NCBI GenBank assembly: GCA_946413945.1
Contig: CAMKMR010000034.1
Location: 1 to 11,082, forward strand
Length of the DNA: 11,082 nt
Direction: 5' to 3'
From: an uncultured Lachnospiraceae bacterium
GTDB taxonomy: Bacteria; Bacillota; Clostridia; Lachnospirales; Lachnospiraceae
This document shows positions 1 through 5,871 of the stretch, piece after piece (position 1 is the stretch's first letter; each line of letters opens with the position of its first letter). The translations under genes and the position numbers were made by a program. The notes beneath the pieces were generated by a model, which worked only from the letters and a program-made list of their open reading frames with translations, made no database searches and was not told where the DNA came from.

Positions 1-75
1 GTTTATCCAGGAATGACAAAAGAAAAATTAGATTATATGATACGTGTAATACATGAAGCGGTGAACGAAAAATGA
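1..75 (+). CDS. C-terminal end of an aminotransferase-like protein (partial)
   Basis: The frame is open from base 1 to a TGA at 73-75 and encodes 24 residues beginning VYPGMTKEKLDYMI. A YPGMT-type turn followed by an amphipathic helix containing DYMI is typical of the C-terminus of DegT/DnrJ/EryC1/StrS sugar aminotransferases (PLP enzymes that make amino sugars for surface glycans). That assignment is from remembered family sequences and rests on a very short stretch. The gene start lies outside the window. A sugar aminotransferase would suit the polysaccharide genes at the other end of the window, but they are 8 kb away. The downstream gene has its own promoter, so this is probably the last gene of its own unit. 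No clear terminator hairpin follows, only a T-run at 87-92. Confidence 0.5.
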   Translation, partial: VYPGMTKEKLDYMIRVIHEAVNEK

Positions 76-108
76 TAACGGGACAATTTTTTGTACATAT
101 GTCATTTG

Positions 109-137
109 TTGACAAGAAATTTTAGATAACGTATAAT
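109..137 (+). promoter_or_regulatory. Perfect-consensus sigma-A promoter for the SPFH gene
   Basis: TTGACA at 109-114 and TATAAT at 132-137 are separated by exactly 17 bases, an exact match to the housekeeping promoter consensus. Transcription would begin near 144, giving a leader of about 93 bases before the start at 237. It implies strong basal expression of the SPFH/zinc-ribbon pair under the vegetative sigma factor. No operator palindrome is evident around it. Confidence 0.85.
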
Positions 138-225
138 TTTTAATGGATGTTGAACAAATGCCCGGATATTTTTACGGTGTTTTTTAACATAAAAAATACT
201 GACAAAGGGTCAGAATATAAATATT

Positions 226-230
226 GGAGG
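226..230 (+). promoter_or_regulatory. Ribosome binding site that sets the SPFH start
   Basis: GGAGG lies six bases before the ATG at 237. The in-frame upstream ATG at 147 would sit only about three bases inside the predicted transcript and has no Shine-Dalgarno sequence, so this site decides for the start at 237. Confidence 0.85.
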
Positions 231-236
231 TATAAA

Positions 237-1715
237 ATGGGTTTTATTCAAGCATTTGCTGGAGCAATCGGAGGAACATTTGCTGATCAGTGGTTAGATT
301 TCTATGGACCACAGGAGGGCGTATCAGCTACAGCAGGTATCTTCCCTGGTTATCCTATGGGACGTAACAACGGTAGAGGAGCTAACACAAAGGGAAATGC
401 CAACATCATTACAAATGGTAGTAAGGTTATCGTTCCTGAAGGAACAGCTCTTATCACAATGCAGGATGGTGCCATTACTAATATCATCACTCAGGTTGGT
501 GGATATATCATGGCAAATGATGATCCTAATGCAAAGTCAATTTTTGCAGGTGATGGATTTATCGATTCACTTGTAAAGTCAACATGGGAAAAGGTTAAGT
601 TCGGTGGTGTTCCAAATACACAGCAGCTTCTTTTCTATGTAAATCTTAAGGAAATTCCAAATAATAAATTCGGTACACAGTCAGAAATCTACTGGGATGA
701 TGCATTCTTCGGAACACAGGTAGGTGCATTAACAAGAGGTACATATACTCTTAGAATCACAGATCCTATCCTTTTCGCTAAGAATTTTGTTCCAGTTAAA
801 TATCTTACAGCAGGGGCAGAACCATTTGATTTTGCTGATATGGATAATGAGGCTGGAGAGCAGCTCTTCAACGAAGTAGTTGGAAGTCTTTCAGCAGCAT
901 TCTCTAACTATACAAATGATCCTTCTAAGGGAAATCGTATGACAAAGATCCAGGGTGATCAGATCGGTTTCGCTCAGGCATTATCAAAGGCTGTAGATGA
1001 TGGTTATCAGTGGAAGCAGGACAGAGGTCTTGAAATCGTAAAGGTTGCTATCACTGCAATTGAATATGATGATGATACAAAGGAAATGATGAAGGATGTC
1101 AAGAGAGCAGACGCTCTTTCTGGCGCAAGAGGAAATTCATTCATGCAGCAGTCAGTTGCAAGAGGTATGCAGGCAGCTGGAGAAAACGGCGGCGGCATGG
1201 GCATGGCATTCATGGGAATGGGCATGGGTGCTGCAGGCGGCATGATGAATGGTATGCAGCAGCCTAATAATCCAAGCACATACCAGCCTAACTTCGGTGG
1301 ACAGCAGATGCAGCAGAATCCATATGGACAGCCAATGCAGCAGAACCCATACGGACAGCCAATGCAGCAGAACCCATACGGACAGCCAATGCAGCAGAAC
1401 CCATATGGACAGCCACAGCAGCAGAACCCATATGGACAGCCACAGCAGCAGAACCCATACGGACAGCCAATGCAGCAGAACCCATATGGACAGCCACAGC
1501 AGCAGAACCCATATGGACAGCCAATGCAGCAGGATCCATATGCACAGCAGGCACAGCCAGCACAGGATATGTCACAGCCAGCTCAGCCAACACAGCCAGC
1601 TCAGGGTGGACAGGATCCAACAGCTAAGCTTATTGAGATGAAGAAACTCCTAGATGCAGGCGTTATTTCACAGGAAGAATTTGACAAGGTAAAATCTGAA
1701 GTTTTGGGGTTATAA
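237..1715 (+). CDS. SPFH-domain (YdjI-like) protein with Gln-rich repeats and SHOCT tail
   Basis: A 492-residue protein of the YdjI-like branch of the SPFH (stomatin/prohibitin) family, sometimes labelled 'virion core protein'. Such proteins are thought to scaffold membrane domains; Bacillus YdjI works with YdjG/YdjH in envelope stress. The N-terminus MGFIQAFAGAIGGTFADQW matches the family's hydrophobic start, supporting the ATG at 237. Residues about 20-280 form the SPFH region (NIITNGS, VPEGTALI, NNKFGT, ITDPILF). Residues 318-340 are Gly/Met-rich. Residues 356-436 are nine Gln/Pro/Asn/Tyr-rich nonapeptides, then a QPA-rich linker. Residues 460-490 form a SHOCT domain (KKLLDAGVISQEEFDKVK). 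Many relatives carry a C-terminal zinc ribbon. Here none is present, but the adjacent protein carries two. Function is inferred from family and context only. Confidence 0.85.
   Translation: MGFIQAFAGAIGGTFADQWLDFYGPQEGVSATAGIFPGYPMGRNNGRGANTKGNANIITNGSKVIVPEGTALITMQDGAITNIITQVGGYIMANDDPNAKSIFAGDGFIDSLVKSTWEKVKFGGVPNTQQLLFYVNLKEIPNNKFGTQSEIYWDDAFFGTQVGALTRGTYTLRITDPILFAKNFVPVKYLTAGAEPFDFADMDNEAGEQLFNEVVGSLSAAFSNYTNDPSKGNRMTKIQGDQIGFAQALSKAVDDGYQWKQDRGLEIVKVAITAIEYDDDTKEMMKDVKRADALSGARGNSFMQQSVARGMQAAGENGGGMGMAFMGMGMGAAGGMMNGMQQPNNPSTYQPNFGGQQMQQNPYGQPMQQNPYGQPMQQNPYGQPMQQNPYGQPQQQNPYGQPQQQNPYGQPMQQNPYGQPQQQNPYGQPMQQDPYAQQAQPAQDMSQPAQPTQPAQGGQDPTAKLIEMKKLLDAGVISQEEFDKVKSEVLGL
1302..1544 (+). 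repeat. Nine in-frame 27-bp tandem repeats in the SPFH gene
   Basis: Nine contiguous 27-base units encode variants of the nonapeptide Q-P-(M/Q)-Q-Q-N-P-Y-G. Unit 1 begins QQM, units 5, 6 and 8 carry QPQ, and unit 9 ends DPYA. Most units differ only at an ATG/CAG switch (Met or Gln) and at TAT/TAC. The near identity at DNA level points to recent expansion and possible copy-number variation. The encoded tail is low-complexity, rich in Gln, Asn, Pro and Tyr, and probably disordered. Confidence 0.95.
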
Positions 1716-1718
1716 TTG

Positions 1719-3164
1719 ATGGATGAGAATAATATAAATGTAGTTAAAACAGATGAGGGTGCCAAAGATGGTCAGGTTAAGTGCCCTAAATGCGGTGCTA
1801 CTGATATAGCTCTTAATACCAAAACTGGAAAGCTTCGTTGTAATTTCTGTCGTCATGAATTTGATCCTGTTAAGGTTGATATATCTCCGGATATTCAGAA
1901 CCTTGAAGGAATTAGAGTCGGATCTGGTGCAAGCCAGATCCAGGCTGATACAAAAGATGTAGTTACACTTAAATGTTCAAGCTGCGGGGCTGAAGTAGTT
2001 ATTGATACTGCATCAGCAACTCAGGCTAGATGCCACTGGTGTAGAAATACTCTTTCAATCAACCAGCAGATACCAAATGGTGCTGTACCGGATGTGGTAC
2101 TTCCGTTTAAGGTAAATAAGAATGATGCCAGAGCAAAGATCGAAGAATTTGTTAATAAGAGAAAATTCTTTGCACATCCTACATTCACCAAGGAATTTAC
2201 AACAGAGAATATATGTGGTGTTTATTTCCCATATATGTTAGTTGATGTAAATGCTCATATGACACTTGAAGGTCTTGGTGAAATACAGACAAAGAAGTAT
2301 ACTGTCAAGCAGGGTGATAATGAAGTAACTTATTATGATGCTGATAGATACAGGGTAGGTAGAGATTTTGATATCGCTATTGATGATCTTAGTATCGAGG
2401 CAAGTGCCGATAAACTTGATTACAGTTCTAAAGACAAGACAACCAATATCATTAATGCTATCATGCCATTTGATACAGAACATTGTGTTAAATATGACTC
2501 GAACTATATCAAGGGTTATACTTCAGAAAAGAGAGATACTGACGTTAGTCAGTTAAAGGATATTACAGAAACTCAGGCATCAGACGTTGCCAGACATTCT
2601 ATTAAAAGTACTCTTTCAAAATATACCAGAGGTGTATCATGGAAGAGTGAAAACTTCAATATTAAAGGCGAATCATGGACAGCATCTTATCTTCCAGTAT
2701 GGCTTTACAGCTATCAGGAAAAGAAGAATGGAAAGAGCTGTCTGCATTATGTAGCAGTTAACGGTAGAACCCAGCAGACAATGGGTAGTGTGCCTATCAA
2801 TAAGACAAAGTTATGGACAGTTTCAATAATCATTGAAATTGTAGCTTTTATTCTGGCACTTATGCTCCAGCTCCAGCCTCATATGGATGATGATAAACCA
2901 TATAACTGGATACTTCTTGTAGCAGGTGTTGTATTCTATCTGGCAATGTATTCCAGATATAGAAATGCAGGTGCATCCTATAGTTATGAATCCAAGACGA
3001 AGTTTACCTTGAGTAACCTAAAGACTATGGATACATTTATTGAAAGCAAGAAGAAGTTAAAAAATTCAAGAATTGAGGATGAGAATAGCTCTTCATTAAA
3101 AGGAAAGAATTTCAAGCTTAATCCAGCTGACAAGCTAAATAATATGATGCAAGGCCAAAAATGA
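1719..3164 (+). CDS. TFIIB-type zinc-ribbon membrane protein (YdjG-like)
   Basis: A 481-residue protein with two N-terminal zinc ribbons: C22-x2-C25/C41-x2-C44 and C86-x2-C89/C105-x2-C108. A long polar region follows, then two hydrophobic segments at about 365-385 and 395-412 joined by a short acidic loop (MDDDKPYN), and a Lys/Ser-rich cytoplasmic tail. Two close helices separated by about ten residues suggest a hairpin anchor with both large parts in the cytoplasm. This layout matches proteins annotated 'TFIIB-type zinc ribbon-containing protein', sometimes mis-named PriA-like, and resembles Bacillus YdjG. The ATG at 1719 is preferred; a TTG directly before it (1716) abuts the previous stop codon. 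The upstream GGGG at 1706-1709 is a modest ribosome site inside the SPFH gene. The three-base gap indicates co-translation with the SPFH protein. Molecular function is unknown. Confidence 0.75.
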   Translation: MDENNINVVKTDEGAKDGQVKCPKCGATDIALNTKTGKLRCNFCRHEFDPVKVDISPDIQNLEGIRVGSGASQIQADTKDVVTLKCSSCGAEVVIDTASATQARCHWCRNTLSINQQIPNGAVPDVVLPFKVNKNDARAKIEEFVNKRKFFAHPTFTKEFTTENICGVYFPYMLVDVNAHMTLEGLGEIQTKKYTVKQGDNEVTYYDADRYRVGRDFDIAIDDLSIEASADKLDYSSKDKTTNIINAIMPFDTEHCVKYDSNYIKGYTSEKRDTDVSQLKDITETQASDVARHSIKSTLSKYTRGVSWKSENFNIKGESWTASYLPVWLYSYQEKKNGKSCLHYVAVNGRTQQTMGSVPINKTKLWTVSIIIEIVAFILALMLQLQPHMDDDKPYNWILLVAGVVFYLAMYSRYRNAGASYSYESKTKFTLSNLKTMDTFIESKKKLKNSRIEDENSSSLKGKNFKLNPADKLNNMMQGQK

Positions 3165-3168
3165 AGTT

Positions 3169-3204
3169 AAAAAAGGTGATTTAATAATTTCTCTTTACTT
3201 TTTT
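3169..3204 (+). terminator. Weak candidate terminator after the zinc-ribbon gene
   Basis: A6-G-(G)-T at 3169-3177 can pair with ACTTTTTT at 3197-3204, leaving a 19-base loop. The stem is almost wholly A-U with one G-C pair and a large loop, so it would be weak. It is the only stem-plus-T-run between the two transcription units. Confidence 0.25.
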
Positions 3205-3222
3205 AAAAGAATCTAATATACT
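3194..3222 (+). promoter_or_regulatory. Candidate sigma-A promoter for the T-box/aspS operon
   Basis: TTTACT at 3194-3199 (4 of 6 to consensus) and TATACT at 3217-3222 (5 of 6) are separated by 17 bases. Initiation would fall near 3229, about 14 bases before the first strand of T-box Stem I, which is where such a transcript should begin. Confidence 0.5.
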
Positions 3223-3240
3223 AAGGCGTATATATTTGAA

Positions 3241-3528
3241 AAGGCTATGACTAAAGACTTCTTTTAGAAAAGACATTACAGGGAGGATGTTCACCGACTG
3301 AGAGACATCCATGACACCTTTAAAAGAGGAACACTTTAAGAGCTGTCTTTCTGAACCAGGGATTTTTATCTTTGTTTGATCAGTCGTGATCAGAATCAAG
3401 TAGGAAAGAACGAGTAATACGCGTTAAGTATTTTGAGAGCAGATAGTTGTTCTATCTGAATGCGGGTGGTACCGCGAATAAGATTGTTTATTCGTCCCGG
3501 AACTTACAATGTTAAGTTCCGGGACTTT
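3241..3528 (+). ncRNA. T-box leader controlling aspS-gatCAB
   Basis: A tRNA-sensing T-box leader. The hallmark T-box sequence TGGTACCGCG is at 3467-3476. Stem I: the base pairs GGCT 3243-3246 with AGCT 3341-3344, a kink-turn-like AUGA/AGAG element follows, then TAAAG 3252-3256 with CTTTA 3334-3338, and an upper helix 3258-3268 with 3319-3329. The 3' side of the specifier loop reads GAACA (3329-3333). AAC (Asn) sits one purine before the lower helix, as the specifier does in B. subtilis glyQS, and GAA (Glu) overlaps it one base upstream. Stem II: CTTTC 3347-3351 with GAAAG 3404-3408, enclosing TGATCA-GTCG-TGATCA. Stem III: CAGATAG 3440-3446 with CTATCTG 3452-3458. Uncharged tRNA should stabilise the antiterminator and allow aspS-gatCAB transcription. 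The usual AGUA loop-E strand was not found. Confidence 0.9.
3494..3528 (+). terminator. T-box-controlled intrinsic terminator
   Basis: GTCCCGGAACTTA (3494-3506) pairs perfectly with TAAGTTCCGGGAC (3513-3525) around a six-base loop, giving a 13-bp GC-rich stem. It lies where the alternative terminator should be, and its 5' arm overlaps the bases that would complete the antiterminator with GGG at 3464-3466. Only three Ts follow before GTGCG, an unusually short U-tract. Confidence 0.8.
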
Positions 3529-3539
3529 GTGCGTTGCAG

Positions 3540-3574
3540 AGGTCATATATCTGCCGCGGGCAGATATATGACCT
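3540..3574. repeat. 16-bp perfect inverted repeat of unknown role
   Basis: A3540 plus GGTCATATATCTGCC (3541-3555) is the exact reverse complement of GGCAGATATATGACC (3559-3573) plus T3574, around the three-base loop GCG. It begins 12 bases after the T-box terminator's T-run and lies 113 bases before aspS. No T-run follows on the + strand, so it is not a standard terminator. It could be an mRNA-stabilising or processing hairpin, a protein-binding palindrome, or part of a dispersed palindromic element. Confidence 0.9.
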
Positions 3575-3575
3575 T

Positions 3576-3652
3576 GGCGAGGCCGCATCACAAGAGCCGC
3601 CAGGCGAGATGCCATAAGACAAGAGGCAAAAAGGTGAGATGTCACAAAACAG
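3576..3652 (+). repeat. Three degenerate direct repeats before aspS
   Basis: Related segments start at 3576 (GGCGAGGCCGCATCACAAGA), 3603 (GGCGAGATGCCATAAGACAAG) and 3633 (GGTGAGATGTCACAAAACAG), spaced 27 and 30 bases. They share GG(C/T)GAG, a central (G/A)TGxC-like core and an ACAAxA end. The block is richer in G and C than the surrounding leader and directly follows the perfect hairpin. Hairpin and repeats may form one element. No protein-coding signal was seen. Confidence 0.55.
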
Positions 3653-3686
3653 TAAATTATTTATTTAAAATAAGGAGCAAAAAAAG

Positions 3687-5438
3687 ATGGATTTTAAGAA
3701 TCAGTACAGAGATAAGACCATCGATAAGATGAGCGAAGCAGACGTTGGATCAACAGTCCGCCTTGCTGGATGGGTTGAAAACATCAGAGATCACGGGGGA
3801 GTATCATTTATCGATCTTCGTGATATGTATGGAGTAATGCAGGTTGTTCTTAGAGATACAACTCTTCTTGATGGTATCACAAAGGAACAGGCAATTTCAG
3901 TTGAAGGTAAAGTGGATCATAGAGATGAGGAAACATACAATCCTAAGATCCCTACAGGAACTATCGAACTTGAAGCACATTCTATCGATGTACTTGGTAA
4001 GGTATATACTCAGCTTCCATTTGAGATCATGACATCAAAGGAAGTTAGAGAAGACGTAAGACTTAAATATCGTTATCTTGATCTTAGAAATGAGAAAGTT
4101 AAGGATAATATCCTTTTCAGATCTAAGGTTATCAGCTTCATGAGAAGAAAAATGGAGGATATGGGATTTACAGAGATCCAGACTCCTATTCTTTGCGCCT
4201 CATCTCCTGAAGGAGCTCGTGACTATATCGTTCCTTCAAGAAGATATAAGGGTAAGTTCTATGCCCTTCCACAGGCACCACAGCAGTATAAGCAGCTTCT
4301 CATGGTTTCAGGTTTTGATAAGTATTTCCAGATTGCTCCTTGCTTTAGAGATGAAGATGCAAGAGCAGATAGAGCACCAGGAGAATTCTATCAGCTTGAC
4401 TTTGAAATGAGCTTTGCTACACAGGAAGATGTATTCCGTGTAGGTGAAGAAGTTCTTACTTCTGTATTTGAGAAGTTTGCACCAGAAGGATTTGAAGTAA
4501 CAAAGGCTCCTTATCCAGTTATCAGTTATAAGCAGGCTATGCTGGAATTTGGTTCAGATAAGCCAGATCTTCGTAATCCACTTAGAATAATCGACCTTTC
4601 AGAGTTCTTCCAGAGATGTACATTTAAGCCATTCCACGGCAGAACTGTTAGAGCTATAAATGTTCCTAAGAAGCTTTCAAAGGGACAGCATGAAAAGATG
4701 CTTAAGTTTGCTCAGTCAATCGGTATGGGCGGACTTGGTTACTTAGAAGTACTTGAAGACGGAAGCTATAAGGGACCTATCGATAAGTTTATTCCAGACG
4801 AGATGAAGGAAGAACTTAGAGAGAAGGCTTCTCTTAAGGTTGGAGATACAATATTCTTTATCGCTGATAAGGAAGAGCAGGCAGCTCTTTTTGCCGGACA
4901 GATCAGAAATGAACTTGGCAGCCGCCTTGATCTTATTGAGAAGAATGCATATCGTTTCTGCTATGTAAATGACTTCCCAATGTTTGAGAAAGATCCTGAA
5001 ACAAAGAAGATCGGATTTACCCATAATCCATTCTCTATGCCACAGGGTGGACTTAAGGCACTTAACGAGAAGGATCCTCTTGATATCCTTGCATACCAGT
5101 ATGATATCGTATGTAACGGTGTTGAGCTTTCTTCAGGTGCTGTTAGAAACCATGATATGGAGATCATGGAGAAGGCATTTGAAATTGCTGGATATTCTAA
5201 GGAAGTTCTTGAGAAGAAGTTCGGAGCACTTTACAATGCATTCCAGTTCGGAGCACCTCCACACGCTGGTATGGCTCCAGGTGTAGACAGAATGATCATG
5301 CTCCTTCGTAATGAAGAGAACATTCGTGAAGTTATCGCATTCCCAATGAGCGGATCAGCTCAGGATCTTATGTGTGGTGCACCAAACGAAGTTACAGAAA
5401 TGCAGCTTAGAGAAACACACATTAAGGTAAGAGATTAA
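3687..5438 (+). CDS. aspS: Aspartyl-tRNA synthetase, probably non-discriminating (Asp/Asn)
   Basis: Class IIb synthetase of 583 residues, normal bacterial length, which charges tRNA(Asp) and probably tRNA(Asn) with aspartate in the cytoplasm. Residues about 1-105 form the anticodon-binding OB fold (GWVENIRDHGG, FIDLRD). The catalytic core includes RYLDLR, PEGARDY, FYALPQAPQ and motif 2 (FRDEDARADR, with R221 the expected ATP-contacting Arg). A GAD insertion lies roughly at 300-420 after GSDKPDLR, and motif 3 is GVDRMIMLL with R535. His36 occupies the position (RDHGG) where discriminating enzymes such as E. coli's usually have Leu. From recalled Pseudomonas work, His there goes with a relaxed, non-discriminating enzyme. 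No asnS is in the window, and the downstream gatCAB fits indirect Asn-tRNA synthesis. The AAGGAG at 3672-3677 supports the ATG at 3687. Expression is under the upstream T-box. Confidence 0.97.
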   Translation: MDFKNQYRDKTIDKMSEADVGSTVRLAGWVENIRDHGGVSFIDLRDMYGVMQVVLRDTTLLDGITKEQAISVEGKVDHRDEETYNPKIPTGTIELEAHSIDVLGKVYTQLPFEIMTSKEVREDVRLKYRYLDLRNEKVKDNILFRSKVISFMRRKMEDMGFTEIQTPILCASSPEGARDYIVPSRRYKGKFYALPQAPQQYKQLLMVSGFDKYFQIAPCFRDEDARADRAPGEFYQLDFEMSFATQEDVFRVGEEVLTSVFEKFAPEGFEVTKAPYPVISYKQAMLEFGSDKPDLRNPLRIIDLSEFFQRCTFKPFHGRTVRAINVPKKLSKGQHEKMLKFAQSIGMGGLGYLEVLEDGSYKGPIDKFIPDEMKEELREKASLKVGDTIFFIADKEEQAALFAGQIRNELGSRLDLIEKNAYRFCYVNDFPMFEKDPETKKIGFTHNPFSMPQGGLKALNEKDPLDILAYQYDIVCNGVELSSGAVRNHDMEIMEKAFEIAGYSKEVLEKKFGALYNAFQFGAPPHAGMAPGVDRMIMLLRNEENIREVIAFPMSGSAQDLMCGAPNEVTEMQLRETHIKVRD

Positions 5439-5449
5439 TAAAGAAGATT

Positions 5450-5514
5450 AAATCAGATGATCAGGCAGCTTTTGAGACTTCTCATTAGCTGCTTATCATA
5501 TAATCTGCAGATTT
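5450..5514 (+). other. Long imperfect hairpin between aspS and gatC
   Basis: Nested complementary blocks: AAATC 5450-5454 with GATTT 5510-5514, AGAT with ATCT, GAT with ATC, GCAGCT 5465-5470 with AGCTGC 5487-5492, and TGAG 5473-5476 with CTCA 5481-5484 around the loop ACTT. The mismatches are short and partly symmetric (TT opposite TT). No proper T-run follows. It may be a processing or stability element, or a partial attenuator setting aspS against gatCAB expression. Confidence 0.55.
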
Positions 5515-5565
5515 AAAATAGTAAATTAAAGTTTTAAAAATGAAAATAATACAGGGAGGAACAAT

Positions 5566-5853
5566 ATGGAGATTACAAACGAAACAATCGATTATGTTGG
5601 TATCCTTGCACAGCTTGAACTTTCTGCTGAAGAAAAAGAGCAGGCAAAGAAAGATATGTCAGACATGCTCGAATATGTTAATAAGTTAAATGAGCTTGAC
5701 ACAACAAATGTAGAGCCTATGAGTCACGTTTTCCCACTTAATAATGTTATGAGAGAAGACGTTGTAACAAATGCTGATGACAGTGAGAATATGTTAAAGA
5801 ATGCTCCTGAAAAGAGCGAAGACAGTTATATCGTACCTAAGACATTTGAGTAA
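5566..5853 (+). CDS. gatC: Asp-tRNA(Asn)/Glu-tRNA(Gln) amidotransferase subunit C
   Basis: A 95-residue GatC, the small subunit that wraps around and stabilises GatA against GatB. The family pattern is clear: two N-terminal helices with LAQLELSAEEKEQ and the DMLEYVNKLNELDTTNVEPMSH region, then the extended C-terminal stretch VMREDVV...NAPEKSEDSYIVPKTFE, close to the usual R-x-D and PxxxxxxFxVPKv(i/v)E ending. The strong site AGGGAGG (5553-5559) precedes the ATG at 5566. It lies 127 bases after aspS, across the long hairpin, and 18 bases before gatA, so gatC, gatA and gatB form the tightly spaced core of the operon. No independent promoter is convincing. Confidence 0.96.
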   Translation: MEITNETIDYVGILAQLELSAEEKEQAKKDMSDMLEYVNKLNELDTTNVEPMSHVFPLNNVMREDVVTNADDSENMLKNAPEKSEDSYIVPKTFE

Positions 5854-5871
5854 GAAAGTGAGGGCTATTAA

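Noticed and set aside
147..236. Upstream in-frame ATG giving a 30-residue N-terminal extension of the SPFH protein
   Set aside because: It lies about three bases from the predicted transcription start, has no ribosome site, and the extension does not resemble the family N-terminus, which begins at the GGAGG-preceded ATG at 237.
1302..1544. Regular 27-bp repeats as a possible CRISPR array
   Set aside because: The units are contiguous with no unique spacers and are in-frame coding sequence.
1249..1641. Long open frames in the +1 and antisense directions across the SPFH repeats
   Set aside because: The 27-bp period is a multiple of three, so every frame stays open. The products are pure repeats without ribosome sites.
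3332..3334. CAC (His) as the T-box specifier
   Set aside because: C3334 is needed to pair with G3256 in the lower helix, and no hisS is in the operon. AAC fits the expected spacing better.
3181..3645. Antisense open frames across the T-box leader
   Set aside because: They are fully covered by structured leader RNA, with no ribosome site or recognisable protein.
3460..3732. Open frame with a duplicated RCHKT peptide running from the T-box into aspS
   Set aside because: It starts inside the T-box antiterminator, crosses two hairpins, has no ribosome site and overlaps the aspS start. The peptide duplication only reflects the DNA repeats.
5472..5504. TTGAGA plus TATAAT before gatC as an internal promoter
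   Set aside because: The spacer is 21 bases, too long for sigma-A, and the elements lie inside the long hairpin.
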